The notes below the pieces were generated by a model. It had not been told where the DNA came from and did no database searches. It worked only from the letters and a program-made list of their open reading frames with translations. From positions 4,406,501 to 4,470,500 of the forward strand of contig NC_091948.1 in NCBI RefSeq assembly GCF_041260155.1: a stretch of 64,000 bases of DNA, written 5' to 3'. Of this stretch, positions 1 through 31,620 are shown piece after piece. The translations under genes were made by a program, and so were the position numbers. The stretch is from Ptychodera flava. Lineage: Eukaryota; Hemichordata; Enteropneusta; Ptychoderidae. The number at the start of each line of letters is the position of its first letter. Within the stretch, counting starts at the first letter, position 1.

Positions 1-4765
<4,765 letters not shown>

Positions 4766-4920
4766 TTAGGGACCGTTCAGTTTTTACGGCCGGGGGGGCC
4801 GGCAAAATCCAGGGGGGGGGGTCATCGCAATTTTGGAATCCACAAAGGGGGGGGGGGTCATCGCTTTTCACTGGTAGGAAAGGGGGGGGGGTCACCACAT
4901 TTTCATAAACATAATACCAA

Positions 4921-5445
4921 CAATAAAGTTCACTTTATGCCATGGCCATGATCGACCCTCTTTACCAGCGGGCCGCCTTCGGCGGCCCACTACAATAAAT
5001 GTACATTATGTATTACCCATGACCCTCTTAACGGGCAGACGCCTTTGGCGGCCCACTCCAATTAGGTTTACTTCATGCAATGGCCATGATTGACCCTCTT
5101 TACCGGCGGGCCGCCTTCGGCGGCCCACTACAATAAATTGACTTTATGTAATATCCCACAGCAATCTTACCGTAAAATTCACAATTGAAGTCGCGGCTTG
5201 TATTAGAAACATTTTTGAGGGACCCCTGGGATCACGCACTGAATAATGGTAATGGCTGCGTGCCTTCAGCGGCCCTGTCCAGTAAAGTCTACTTTATGCA
5301 ATAGCCATGATCAACCCTCTTTACCAGCGTGCCACCTTTGGTGGCCCACTAGAATAAAGTTGACTTTATGTAATGGCCCATGACCCTCTTAACCGGAGGG
5401 CTGCCTTTGGCGAACCACTCCAATAAAGTTTACTTTATACAATGT
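4921..5445. repeat. Array of ~60 bp units with GC hairpins
   Basis: Degenerate units alternate an AT-rich half (CAATAAAGTTxACTTTATGxAATG) with GACCCTCTTTACC and a GC-rich stem-loop. The best stems are GGGCCGCC-TTC-GGCGGCCC, perfect 8 bp stems with a 3 nt loop, at 4970-4988 and 5108-5126. Other units carry decayed stems. The same array occurs in the second element copy near 58200-58380 and 59341-59545. Confidence 0.8.
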
Positions 5446-5520
5446 CCATGGACATGAGTTGTCTATGGAAATGAAGTTAAAAATTACCTTACAGTCGTCC
5501 TAATTAACAGACGTTTCAAT

Positions 5521-5612
5521 GGATGTGGCTGAGAAGTTTGTGCACTGGCATCTCTGCTACACGAATAAAGTGCGCCGCGTACCGGAGTTCAAATCCAAAC
5601 CATGCGGGTAAA
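5521..5612 (+). repeat. tRNA-derived SINE-like block inside the TTA element
   Basis: A box-A-like TGGCTGAGAAG is followed about 55 bp later by a box-B-like GAGTTCAAATCC. The arrangement is that of a tRNA-derived pol III promoter. The cloverleaf is too decayed to call a tRNA. The same block lies on the minus strand at about 58020-58115 in the second copy, so it is part of the element rather than a later insertion. Confidence 0.5.
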
Positions 5613-5789
5613 TTTGACATATGGGTTTTGGTTATTTTTCAGGGGGGGGGGGTCATCAATTTTTTTCGTCTGACAAAGGGGGGGTCATCTTTTTTTCACA
5701 AAAAATGCAGGGGGTCTATATTTTTTTGAACACCGGCGACAAGATTTTGCCGCCCCCCCCCCAGGCCGTAAAAACTGAACGCTCCCTTA

Positions 5790-6369
5790 GTCAGCTTCCT
5801 AGAATTCGTCCCAATCATACAAATGAGAATGAAGATCTAGGAAAAATTTAGTTCTGTCTGATGATGTAGGATGCATGAAAATTAAGAAAAAGCCATAATT
5901 GCTTTGTATAATTGCCTTAGATTCCGTGCAAACTGACGTCGCTGATACTGCTGCAAACCTTGAGGCCGTAGAATTCGCCGTTGTTTATATGGAAATGCTA
6001 TCAAAATCGGACATGTACATGTTGAATGCATGGAGACAATTCAGTTAACCTGCGTCGATTGAAAAAACAAAATGATATATACGCTAATGAGGTCGCAATG
6101 AAATCGCCGGAAGCATCGGCCCTGTATGTTGGGATGAACTCCATCAACCTTATCGAACATCAAATCAACGTGATGCGGCTGTGATTTCCAGAGGTATTGA
6201 ACAATAGAGGGCGTTCCCCATCGAGGTCGAAGGCGCCTAACTTCTTTACCTATTACAAGTAAAGCTTCCGAAAGACATGATATTAGAAAGAAATATCTGT
6301 GATTTCCTCAATAGTGTTCATCAGTGAGTTAGTTCAGTCAATTTGTCCGTCTGCTTGCACGCCTACCTG
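5790..6369. other. Anonymous non-coding DNA
   Basis: Nothing recognisable between the inverted-repeat element and the following tetranucleotide array. Confidence 0.5.
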
Positions 6370-6472
6370 TGTATGTATGTATGTATGTATGTATGTATGT
6401 ATGTATGTATGTATGTATGTATGCATGTATGTATGTATGTATGTATGTATTTATTTATGTATGTATTATTGG
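6370..6472. repeat. (GTAT)n tetranucleotide microsatellite
   Basis: About 25 TATG units with a few interruptions (GCATG, TTTATTTATG) near the end. Confidence 0.97.
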
Positions 6473-8819
6473 CTGATGACGGCTTACCCACCCGCCAAAA
6501 CTCAAATTAACTTTGACGGGGGTACCACACTTCTAAGAAATATACCGCGGTATAAATGTAAATGCCATTTTTATCACATGGCTTTAACAAATAATGCGAA
6601 CACTCCGTTTGATGAATTCTCTGTCTTCAGAGTTTAAGTAGTATCTTAACACAAAATAAGGCTTGTTTTATAGATAGATTCTAAACGTGTAAAATTCCTC
6701 GATAAAGACGCAGCATGCAAAACAATCGGTTTGTCCAGGACCGGCCAGGATATTGGCGTTTGATATTTTAACGGCAATCTGCATCATGATTAACAATTGT
6801 ATTGCTAATGGAACAATGTCTTCAGGCAGGTTGAATTAGCGATTTAAAGGGTTGTTGTAAAATAGTTTTAAAATGTCTCAGTCGAAATCCTTGAAAATAC
6901 GGGTAAAAGTAATTACTCAAACTCTATTGCCGATGGGACTTTTTCGATATTAATGAAGATTTGAATATTTAATAAACTCTGGCAAGTTGTTTCTGGATGA
7001 ATTTCTTTGGGACTAGAAACATGTCATTTGGCAAATACGTTCCCCGAAAGTAGTTCCGGGTAAGCTTGGTTTTGATAGACGTGTTATGCCGAAAGAGAAG
7101 GACTTGAAAATGTGACTTGAGATTGCGAAGCTTGTAGTGGCTCTAGCAGATTTTATCATGAGTCATAAAATCAGACAAACTCTTCGAAAGCACTGTATAC
7201 GCAGCTACAGTCTCTATTGTCTAAAATATAGCGCAAAAGAAAGCGAAAAAGCATTGCGGCATCAGCATTGTCAAATACTTCGACAAGAACATACAAACAA
7301 AATTTTCTTCTGATATATTTGAAATTGAAATCTATGGGACGAGTCTCATTTTTTAAAATCATCTCTGTCAAACATCATCTGCGATTGTTATTTCTATACA
7401 GTTTGGATGAAACTGGCTTCAGACAAGAAACGTCAATATTCGTAGATTTTCTTTCAGCGGGGATGTTGAAATTTTTTTGATTGAGTACGTCGTATGTGTA
7501 ACCTTTAAACATGGACGGTGATGTAATTGGCCAACGTAGGTGGCGATATTTCTACAAGCATTCTGCAAACTTATATTTGACTACATTGCAGCACCCAGAA
7601 AATGTGATAATTATGGCACTAAAGCTTAATCACACATTTTGTTTAAAATTTTACAATACTGGAAAGGCTATATGCTTGTATATTTTACGAATTTATCCTT
7701 AAAAACAGCTTTGGTTCTAGGATGAACAAAATGATAATGCGGGCATCAATTATTGAATTACAATATAATCACAAACAGAATTGTGTCGTGACACAGACAC
7801 TCCCGGGAGTACATCTTAAGTCACAATCGTCATATTATTCGGACTTTGTTATTGGTGTTTTATTTTCAAACGAACCTGTTATTGGGGCAACCTGTTGGTT
7901 CGAGATTAAATAAAAAAAAATAAAAAAAAAAAATAAAGGAGATATTTACGGACAGCTGATTCATACAAATTCCTTTCTTTTTGACAAATATTTGGCATTG
8001 TCCACATTAACAGATTTATTGAATTTATTTCAGAATAATTGTTGGTGTTTGGCAAACATGTTACCGATGGTAAAATCATCAAGACATAGAAGGCAATAGC
8101 AACGAAAGTACGCCTTACTATCTTCAATACATATTGCATTGATAACCTCATAAGTGTTAACAATGATATGGTTCGAGCGAGAGAAAATCCGAATTTGGTG
8201 TCGACCCGAGGCGATACAACAGCGCCAGCAGCGGGTGAAAATAAGAAAGAGACGTTCAATAATCGCACAGCATAATTTCTGCGCTCTATAATTCTCAATA
8301 CCATTATTTAGAAAAGTATACGAAATGCTTACTTTGAAAACGGACGCAGATTACTGGTGATCGTGAACCGATCTGTTTGATATTAAAATAATTCATGTCC
8401 ACAAATCATTATTCGCTGACCGTCAAGGGCCCGGGAGATACCGCACAAAAATTTACTGTTTAGGTTTAAAACAAGACGATAATAACCTGTAAATGCTCTT
8501 TAAACTTTCCCCGTGTTGCCATCCGTCCCTAACCGTCAATTTGTGTCGCCTAACGGTCATGGAAATGCAAATTGTAGACTTTCGGTGATCATGACTTGAT
8601 TATAGACTGTAAAGCACAGTCATGTGCGGGCGTTCCGTACCCCCGCTCCCCAAAACACCGTGTTTTGAATACCAAAGAACACCCCTTTGACCATATATGG
8701 GCATATTCAGATTACAGGTGACTGTATACCTTTAATGTACGCTGGAATCGAGTAAGTCAGTTTAACGTCAGAGGCTACAGACATGTCATTTAAGCATGCT
8801 TTGATATCATGAAAACTCA
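6473..8819. other. Anonymous DNA with an A-rich tract and one unsupported ORF
   Basis: An A-rich tract (7911-7938) interrupts otherwise unremarkable sequence. A minus-strand frame at 7906-8304 starts with a real ATG and encodes 132 aa with two hydrophobic stretches. Its C-terminus is poly-Phe read from the A-tract, so I do not call it a gene. Confidence 0.45.
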
Positions 8820-9176
8820 ACGTTATGTCAGGACGCTCCTCGAAATTGAAAGATTTAAACGTCTGCTCAAACTTTCCTCATCAATGAAACTTGAAACCAT
8901 TCTCTTAATACTGAATCAAGAATAGAAAAATCAGGGGTCACCATGCAACATTTGACCAGAGAAACAATTGCCTCAAAGTTAACCACATTTAAAATTCTAA
9001 ATGGTTGCGTTCCGTGAAATTGTATAGGGGATTTTCTATTTTCAAAAAATTAAGTCGGTGAGCTTCTTCTAGTCAAGAGCTTCAAAATGAGCCCATTAAA
9101 AAAATGGTACTACCAGTACAGTTTCGGAAACTTTGAGAGGCTCAGTCCGAATATCTGCCCCTGAGGTGCATTCTTC
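8820..9176. mobile_element. Decayed copy of the TTAAGGTAG MITE family
   Basis: The interior matches the 9875-10223 element in order: CTCAAACTTTCCTCA, AATCAAGAATAGAAA, ACCAGAGAAACAA, GTCGGTGAGCTTC and AGCTTCAAAATGA, ending in CCCCTGAGGTGCATTC. The termini are eroded, so the limits are approximate. Confidence 0.6.
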
Positions 9177-9414
9177 TTAAAGAGAAGGAATCATTGGAAC
9201 TGGGCATGTATGATTTTCTTGTTTGTATTTCATGCACGATACCAAGATGCATCACGTCAACATAGCTGCAACATTAACATTTTCGATGTACATCATTACA
9301 AATATGTTTCAACTTTCATCAATCGCCAATTTACCTTGAATACGGTGTTTACGTTGGTCATATAGGTCCCATAAGACATTTGAGTACAGTTCTGACGGTC
9401 CTCCCTTTACTCCA
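9177..9414. mobile_element. Decayed copy of the 245 bp TTAA MITE family
   Basis: The central block (TATTTCATGCACGATA, CAAGATGCATCACGTCA, ATAGCTGCAACATT, CATATAGGTCCCATA) matches the intact copy at 34137-34383. The ends TTAAAGAGAAGGAATC and GACGGTCCTCCCTTTA are mutated forms of that copy's terminal repeats. Confidence 0.7.
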
Positions 9415-9874
9415 GGGATCGATACGGATTCTGTATTTGGTGTTGCATGCCTAGTTGCACCTACCACTCAATATCCAAAGAAACAGAATAAGCACAGTAA
9501 CCAGTAGGAATGCACCGTGACAGAGGCGTGTTCATTTCATACTCAAATGTTTCAAAATTTAGATTTATTTATTTGATTATTTACTTACATATAGATTTAT
9601 TTACCATCCATTTGTCCACTCATTATGTATTAATAACATTGCATTTGGCACAGAATAACCTGATTTTAAGAGAAAAACCATCGGGTGAACACCAAGGGTC
9701 TTGAAATTAACAATGATACAATCCGGGAAAACTAAGAATGGAAAGGGTCTACGAAAGTCAAAGTTTACCTGTCCATCATTTACCTCTATTGTCCGCCATG
9801 CAACTTTTGGTTGAAAGCTTTAAATTACAAACATGCCTCAACTTCAATTATTCAGGTGATGGATATCTAAAGCA

Positions 9875-10223
9875 TTAAGGTAGTTCGCGCCTCGAAAATG
9901 TAAAATTTTAAAATTTTCCTCCAACTTTTCTCAAGCAACCTTTCAACCATTCTCTTTCAAAATCAAGAATAGAAATCGGAGGACTCCGTGCAAACGTTTG
10001 CACCAGAGAAACAAATTATCCAATATTTCCCGACATCTGAAATTCAAATGGCCGCCATTCCTATGTTATCTGTATGGGGGAAATAAAATTCCCGACTTTC
10101 ACAAATCTCAGCCGGTGAAACTGTGTTTATTCTATAACATAAGCTTCAAAATGAAGTGGTTGGCCAAAAGAATGTTGTAAACGTTTGAGAGTCCAAATAT
10201 CTCCGAGGCGCCGTCTACCTTAA
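9875..10223. mobile_element. TTAAGGTAG MITE, 349 bp
   Basis: It starts TTAAGGTAGTTCGCGCCTCG and ends CGAGGCGCCGTCTACCTTAA, an imperfect terminal inverted repeat of about 20 bp that includes TTAA at both ends. There is no coding capacity. Related copies or fragments lie at 8820-9176, 22160-22310, 22689-23038, 41928-42000 and 51240-51645, so this is a genome-dispersed family. Confidence 0.8.
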
Positions 10224-10717
10224 TTTGAAAATTTGTTTTTTAAGGAGCAGAAAGTCAGGCCGGAGAAAAGAGTCGTTAGTAATCACTGAGCTGATAGTCG
10301 AAGTCACTGAGGGAGCTTTAAGTTATCATGTACATGTATATATATTTTCCGTCTGTTCTGTCGTTAAAATAAGTGTGACTGTGTAAATACTATCAGCTAA
10401 TCACTTAGTCATATGTATATTGGGGTTATGGTGTACAATCTTTATTTATTTATATGGATGTAACGAATGAAAAAGTCCTCTAAACAGACTTCGTCAAGCC
10501 TAAAAAACTATAAATCTGACAGTTTACTCAGAAAAAAATTAAGCACATTATGACTCTCACTTGGAAAAAAGAATTAAAAATTTATAATTGTAAAAAAAAT
10601 ATTCACAATCTGATTGTGACCATCCCCAAGAACCAATGGTCCGTCCCTTATACATTGCCAATTTCATCTTTAATCCAATGTGTTGTTTGAGGAATTTGAA
10701 AACTTTACAATAATACT

Positions 10718-10942
10718 TCAATCAAGAAATAGCTCTCCCACAGTTACATACATTACATCCTTGTAGAGGAAAACATTTCTCATTTCACCTGCCTTTTGCA
10801 CAATATCATTTTTCCCCTTGTTACATTGGCAGAATTTCTCAGCGATGAGATAGCGAACGCGTTCTACAGCATGAGGTTTGAGAGAAACCAATTTTCTATA
10901 AATATGCCGAGGATCTCGAGGTGGTGAAATCACATCCCAAAC
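10718..10942 (-). other. Open frame divergent to NUDT15, unsupported
   Basis: About 75 codons are open between stops, with a plausible amino-acid composition. A possible splice donor (GCAG followed by GTGAAA) lies inside. There is no ATG at the start and I do not recognise the product. It lies head-to-head with the NUDT15 first exon, so it could be an exon of a divergent gene or chance. Confidence 0.15.
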
Positions 10943-10957
10943 TGGCCACTAGAGGGC
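10943..10957 (+). promoter_or_regulatory. CTCF-like motif upstream of NUDT15
   Basis: TGGCCACTAGAGGGC contains a full match to the CTCF core CCASYAGRKGGC. It lies about 230 bp upstream of the NUDT15 start codon. The motif match is seen. Binding is inference. Confidence 0.4.
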
Positions 10958-11148
10958 TATTCTGCTCCGGGTGCGGGCTCCGGGAATGAAAATTGCACAA
11001 AACTATAAACTGCAAAAACAACACCGTCCTTTAAAACAACAAAATGCAAAACTCTTCACAATATTTAGCGAAAAAGAATATTCACCGGTGAGACACCTTT
11101 GTTGGGAACCGACCCCTTTACTGTCTGTCAATCACGCGTAGCCTATGA

Positions 11149-11170
11149 AAGTTCAAAGGTCAAAGGTTGA
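11149..11170 (+). promoter_or_regulatory. Overlapping DR1-type half-sites at the NUDT15 5' end
   Basis: AGTTCA-A-AGGTCA-A-AGGTTG gives a good DR1 element of the HNF4/RXR type plus a third degenerate half-site. It ends 14 bp before the start codon, so it lies in the 5' UTR or at the start site. Confidence 0.4.
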
Positions 11171-11184
11171 ATCAGTTGGTTGAG

Positions 11185-25521
<14,337 letters not shown>

Positions 25522-26227
25522 CTCCTAAACTTTGTTTTTATTATCCACATATCCTGCCAATGGACTAAACCCAGGTTGCTTTATTGTGTAAATTGTTATT
25601 TTGATAAGAAATATAAATCTATATTTCAGAAAATACATGTAGTTCTGTTTATCTGTGTGTTTGATATATGTTAATCTATGATCGAGAGACAGAACAAGAG
25701 AGGGAAGTCACCCGACATGAGGGCCATTGCATCAATTGATTACCCTGCAGGGTTGTGAGTTCTGGAAAATCCATTACCGTTTCCTGAGGCTACAGTCCTG
25801 AGGGGAATAGCAGTGTACCGTCTTCTTGATATTTGAAAAATTGTTTCGTAGAAACACCATTACTTGGGTTATTATTTCTGTGCATGCATTTGCCAGTTAA
25901 TTAAATTGTCATCATTCCAATTTAATTCTAGTCAAGACAGAAATTCATATATCAGCCAAAAAGTAATATACCTAATGGATTTACAGTACTGTCTATTGTG
26001 ACAAGCCAAACACAAAATATTTGCACATGGAGGGAGTGAAGCATGAAAATACGCTATACGCATCGGACAAACACATCAAATTAATTTGAAATGCTACAAT
26101 TTTGGTCATCATAACCATGTCAGACAGTGTTGTCATGTAGTTACATAGGAAGTTCAATTTGTCAGACTGGATACAGACTAACGTTTGCACATAAATATGA
26201 AATAATTTGTCCCAATGTGTGAGACAC
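25522..26227. other. NUDT15 3' flank
   Basis: Presumed 3' UTR and intergenic DNA. No consensus AATAAA in the first 150 bp. Confidence 0.4.
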
Positions 26228-26660
26228 TGAAGATAAGGGATGGACCAGTAGATCTTTGGAGGGGATGATGAAGGTAAGGGATAAATTGGCGGACATTTGG
26301 AGGAAATGATAAAGATGAGGGATGGATCCATCCACCATCCATCCATCACATCCTCCCATCATCCACATAAGTGGATCTTTATGACGAAGGTAAGGGATGG
26401 ACCAGTAGATATTTGGAGGGGTAATGAAGGTAAGGGATGGACCAGTAGATATTTGGAGGAATGATAAATAAAGGGACAGACCAGTAAATCATTGAAGCTG
26501 TGACGAAGGTAAGGGATGGACCAGTAGATCTTTTGTTGGGGTGACGAAGATAAGGGATGGACCAGTAGATCTTTAGTTGGGGTGATGAAGATAAGGGATG
26601 GACCAGTAGATATTTGGAGGGAGTGACGAAGATAAGGGATGGACCAGTCGAACTTCGAGG
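26228..26660. repeat. ~45-50 bp minisatellite
   Basis: About nine units built on GATGAAGGTAAGGGATGGAC, CAGTAGATxTTTGG and AGGGG, with small indels between units. Confidence 0.9.
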
Positions 26661-28589
26661 GGATGATGCATGCATGGGATAGACCTATCTATAGATGTTT
26701 GGGGGTGATCAGACTGCTGACGTGGAAATTTATTCACATTCAAAAATCTGACACTTGTTTTTATTCAGATTTTACATCGTCGCATGCAAACCTTTTTTAT
26801 CCTAATTCCAACACTTGTTTCAGCTGACCATCATGTGAATATATTTTCTGTCAAAAAGCATGGCTGCAATTTTAAACAGTTTTTTCTCTGCAAATTCCCC
26901 ATCTCTCTCAATATCTAATCATGATGATCAACCCATTTAAATGAGTACAGGCTTACCATGTAAGCCCTTTAGTGCGTAGAGACTTCTAGTCGTATACATT
27001 CACATCCATAGCAGTTTCCAGTTATACTAATGATGACTCTGAGGTCCAAAACAACATCGGTCAACTTGGGCAATAGGACGCCTTTTTCACTGGCTGTAGA
27101 TTAATTGTGCTTTGTGTAGCTCCCCCTAACCATGTTAGTTTGTCACAGCTGACATCTACTGCGTCCGATGACAGCATGAAATTTATATCCATCGCTGGAG
27201 AAATGAAAAATACGGCAAAATTTGACCCATTGATGACTCAATGCCATGGTAACTTATGGAAGGAGGAAGAAGACCAACAATACTAATTGTAAACTATAGG
27301 TTTAGATAATTCTCGTTTCAATTATGCTAACCCGCAAACAACGGTTCCCTTGAAAGAAGAATGAACATGCATTAAATGAAGTGATATGATGGTATGTAGT
27401 GTTGCAAGCATTCCCAAAGGAGCAAAGAATTATCGTAAGTCGAAAAAGTAATGTGGTTGCGATCAGTGATTTAAGCGCACAAGGCGAGACTGCGCATGTG
27501 TAGGTTTTGTCATTGCAATTACGAAAAGTGAAATTAATTGACAGTCCTTGCCATATGGATACCTGTCAAGTTTTATTTAAATGTCAGATATGTGCGCCGC
27601 TATTCTTCTATTAGGCATATGGTAGAGAGATATGCCACACTTTGATAATCAGATTTAATTTCCGGTCCTTGTTGTGGCTTCTTTCGATATACAATCCCAT
27701 TCCGATCCGAGGTCAGTTGAAAAATTACTCGGTTCAGTTAGAGGAGTCCGAGTGCATTGAAATAGTAACGGCTGTCCATGGAAGCTCGAAGGTGATTTAC
27801 CCCCGACTAGCCGACTCACACATGTTACCATGGGATTGTCCATTATATCTCCGGGGGGGGGGGGTCCATCAGAAATGAACGCAAATCAGTCGAACAAAAC
27901 TTTAAGCTCTTGCTAAATAATCATTCTGTATATTTACATTAATTCAAGCTGGAAAAGAATCGAATTCTCAGAAAAGCCTGGATATGCGAACTCTCCCATC
28001 TCCGTCCAAACTATGTCAAATTTTTAACGCCAATAAAAAAGTTCACGAGCCCGCATTGCGGACACCTCCCCGTAATTTAACGGGCCATCTCTTTCCCCCT
28101 TAGTAAATTTACTCAATTTCTTCGCTGCTGTCTCCGAGCGTTAATGTAACATTTCCAGAATTGACAGCGTACCACTGTGACACTTTGCATGGCTTCTTAT
28201 GATTTCTTGTGCGTTGCTGTATTATTAACTTTTGACTGGCGCTAGATCATGCAGACTTAATTCTTAAATTTTGAATCATGAAGACACCGGTTTGATTATT
28301 ATTTTGTTATGTTTTTTTTTGTGCCCAGAAACAAATACCCGGATCGCGTATTTGCGATTGGAAACGACGGCCACAGATTACTGTGAAGTTATACGTACAG
28401 TGTATTGTTGCCCAATGATCATGGCAGCCGTCGCCCGTACATATGTAGCCATTGGATCATAATCTTATTTTGTCAACTTTTTAAACATCAACAGACAGCA
28501 GATCGTATCATTTGTTCAAAAAGTTCCTTTCAATGGCGATGTCTAATTAGCTGAAATTGTCACTGGCGTCACAAACTCGCGCGTGCGCT

Positions 28590-28591
<2 letters not shown>
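26661..28591. other. Anonymous intergenic DNA
   Basis: No gene recognised. A G-run (27855-27865) lies inside a short frame. Confidence 0.45.

Positions 28592-28645
<54 letters not shown>
28592..28645. repeat. (CT)n microsatellite
   Basis: About 27 uninterrupted CT units. Confidence 0.97.
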
Positions 28646-28648
<3 letters not shown>

Positions 28649-31012
28649 GTGTTGTTTTGTTCCCCAAGTCTTTGAATGTTAAGATAATTTAACCTCATTC
28701 AACAAAATTTAACCCTTGCCGAATAACGTTAACGAGTAAAATGTAATAAAGTATGTTCCTTGCCATTCTTTTTTTCCACGAAGCGACACCTAGAATTAGG
28801 ATTTTGTCTGGTAACATATTCAGATGAGAGTAATGCTTGAAATAAAGCAAAGACAGTTTTCCTTAAAGAAATATACATGGTTGTCCTTCCATGCATCATC
28901 AAGAAGTAGGAGTGGGAGTAGCCGGTTTTAGATGGCATGACGTCACTGAATCAGAAGTGATGTCTGGCGATGGCGAAAAGTCAAAGAAATCGGCTTATTA
29001 GAGAAGGAAAAGTTTAAGCTTTTCAGGGGATGTGAACTAGGGTAGGCCGGGTTAAATCGGAAATGTGCAGTGTCTTGATTTTGCCTCAGCCATTAAATAT
29101 TGGAGATCATGCAACACGAATCGTCCTCTTCATACTAAACTGATGGGAATCCATGGGGCATGGAGGATTTTAAGCAAAGGGTGTGTGATGGACGGAACAC
29201 ACGCTGACTGGCTGTCGCTCTTACGTTTATTTTCCGTTCACGATAATCGGTTTACCTGGTTCAATACATCTTATGTAAAAAGTTACATCATGGAGGAAAA
29301 AAGAAAATCTGCATAATAATTAATACAAAACAAATGGGTATATTTACCATTACTGTCCGACATCGGGATTAAATCGATATCGTAAGGATAATCGTTTTTT
29401 AGAATCATGTGCAATTGTTGAAGGTGAAGACACGAACATCTTCCCGGGAAAATATCTTTGCATTGCTTCAAGAGACACAGAATAAACCTTAAAACCTTGA
29501 CGATGTGAGCGCACACATGGAAGGAACAGAAATTTCATAAATAATCAGTTCTTGACATATGCTTTTTCCAGTTGCAATAAGTCCAAACCCTTTGTTTGCC
29601 TTCACAAGAACACACTTTCTCTCATTTCCGTTTTACTCGGAATCATGAACCCGTTTTACTCGGAATCATGAACTCCCATGTCACTGCGCACAGAGTGCTC
29701 GACGTTCTGCATCATTTTTATGAGTGTATTACCATGCAAGTCATGTTGAAACGGGACTCGGGAGTTACATGGGTCGTTTGTGAGCATTCAAACGTTATAT
29801 GAGACATACACTATGTGTGACGTCCAATATTATGTTATTGCTTTAACTTTGCACCCCTTGGATCAACTTACATCGCATATTTACGCTTGCTCACTTACAA
29901 CCTTTCAAATCTAAGAATGCACTCACCTGTATCAGCTAGTGTACTAGTGAACGTTTAGATCTATCTGTGCAAACTATAATAAACTATTTCAAGTAAGGAA
30001 CAGTTACCTACAATCTCCCCTCCCCTGTGCAAACTATAATAAACTATTTCAAGTAAGGAACGGTTACCTACAATCTCCCCTCCCCCTCTCTCTTAATAGT
30101 CGAGGTAGTTAATGCCTTGCGGACACTGATTATACGAGCACATTTTGAAGCCTGTAGTGCGTTTTTCAAGATTATTTCCGAACGTGCATCGGTCATTTTG
30201 AACTTCATTTCTCGGTATTTTTCTCAAATCCAATATACTTTGCCATCGTCAAACTACCTGGGCGCCTGCTAATGTTGACTAAAGATCAGGAATGTCAGAT
30301 TCGCTTTGGCGCTGTTGATGAAGGTTAATTGCTGCTTTCGTCAGAATAAGTTCCATGAGTTTTTTCAACTGTGCAACAATATTTAGCCAGTGTGAAGAGT
30401 AAAAATGACAGACTGAGTGGACATCGCAGATCGTTAATCCAAATTTTAATCATTTATAACATGATGTTTCTCACAGAGTTTTTGCCGTTGCCATTGTTTT
30501 GAGATATTGCAAGTTTCTATCGATCAGGGTCTGGACCATTATAGTTCTTGAGCATTTTTGTTCCTTCAACGTGCGTGTCATATTTTTTAATGCCCGACAT
30601 TTCTGAATCAGTTCAATAGTTCAAGCAAGGCAAGTTTTACAAGTATATAGTGTTTCCGCATGTAAATCAAATTATGACTCATAATCAACGGAGAATATTC
30701 ATTAGCCCAAAGTCGTGCACGGTATATCACATTACTATATCGATACATACTTTGATGGCGACTGTACAAATACTAATACTTTGTTTATAGTATACATTAC
30801 GACCATTTCGCTTTAGTAGGAAAAGTATTTGATAATTAATTCTTTACCACATTATGAAAGGCCTTTGAAAGGGTAATTAACTTGACAAGTGCAAATTCCT
30901 AAATATGTAATGTCAAACACGTGAAAACAACTGGCTGAGCTATCGTTTGCTATACTTGCTTACGGATAATCCGTTCATCCCAGGACTAGTAGCCTGCAAC
31001 TTTCTATTTTTA
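28646..31012. other. Intergenic DNA with two short tandem duplications
   Basis: A 23 bp block (CCGTTTTACTCGGAATCATG) is duplicated at 29627-29673. A 60 bp block (CTGTGCAAACTATAATAAAC onward) is duplicated at 29966-30085 with one A/G difference in the core. No gene recognised. Confidence 0.75.
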
Positions 31013-31620
31013 TCTCACGTGTTCACACACGTGAGCTAATGTCGCAGCGATGTCTGCCTGTGTGTCTGTCAAAAACGGCTTATCAGATCAGAATCAAATC
31101 TGGTACATAGATTCAGTTTGCAAATGACAAGAATTGATTAGTTTTTGGTGGGCTGAGATTTCATACTTTTGCTTTTGCTACAAATGTTGATCACACCATG
31201 ATATATTAGCCGTGAAAGATACTAAGGGGTGGCATGAAAGATAATTGATAATTTGCAAACTTAATGATCTTTCCAAATCAGGAGTATATACCTGGAACTT
31301 GATCAAAACATGCTATGTACATTGATGATACTGTGTTAAATAATATTGAAAATCATTTCGCATTTTCATGTCAGCTAATTTATAATTTGCATATCTAATG
31401 AGCATTCACAGTTTCGCATATATAGCTTTGAAGACTTGACCAAAGGCAATCACACTTGCTATATTTAGTTGTAATACAATGACAGGACAGCAGGCAAAGA
31501 CATTTAGTATTTTTATTATGATGTTGATCATAACACTTTCAATGAAGTTGCAAACATGTGGCAAAAGTTTAAATTTACACACAACTGCAATATATAATGA
31601 AACACGTGAGCATTTTCAGT
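31013..31620. repeat. Probable dispersed repeat with CACGTG ends
   Basis: It begins with CTCACGTGTTCACACACGTG followed by a GTCTGCCTGTGTGTCTGTC leader and an AATCAAATCTGGTACATAG motif. It ends near ACACGTGAGC at about 31603. The leader plus (T)TGGTA motif layout resembles the repeats at 19718 and 44400. Confidence 0.4.

Larger units (their letters stand above)
4769..5786. mobile_element. TTA-flanked inverted-repeat DNA transposon, copy 1 (non-autonomous)
   Basis: The ends are inverted repeats of about 24 bp: GGGACCGTTCAGTTTTTACG at the left and its near reverse complement (CGTAAAAACTGAACGCTCCC) at the right. Each end is flanked directly by TTA (4766-4768 and 5787-5789), a plausible 3 bp target duplication as in PIF/Harbinger-type elements. 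Inside each end are long G or C runs next to GTCATC motifs, then an array of GC hairpins and a tRNA-like block. There is no transposase frame. A second copy lies in opposite orientation at 57841-59689, which confirms the boundaries. The superfamily is inferred only from the TSD length. Confidence 0.8.

Noticed and set aside
7906..8304. 132 aa minus-strand ORF with hydrophobic segments
   Set aside because: It has a real ATG, but the C-terminus is read from an A-rich tract. No domain or splice support.
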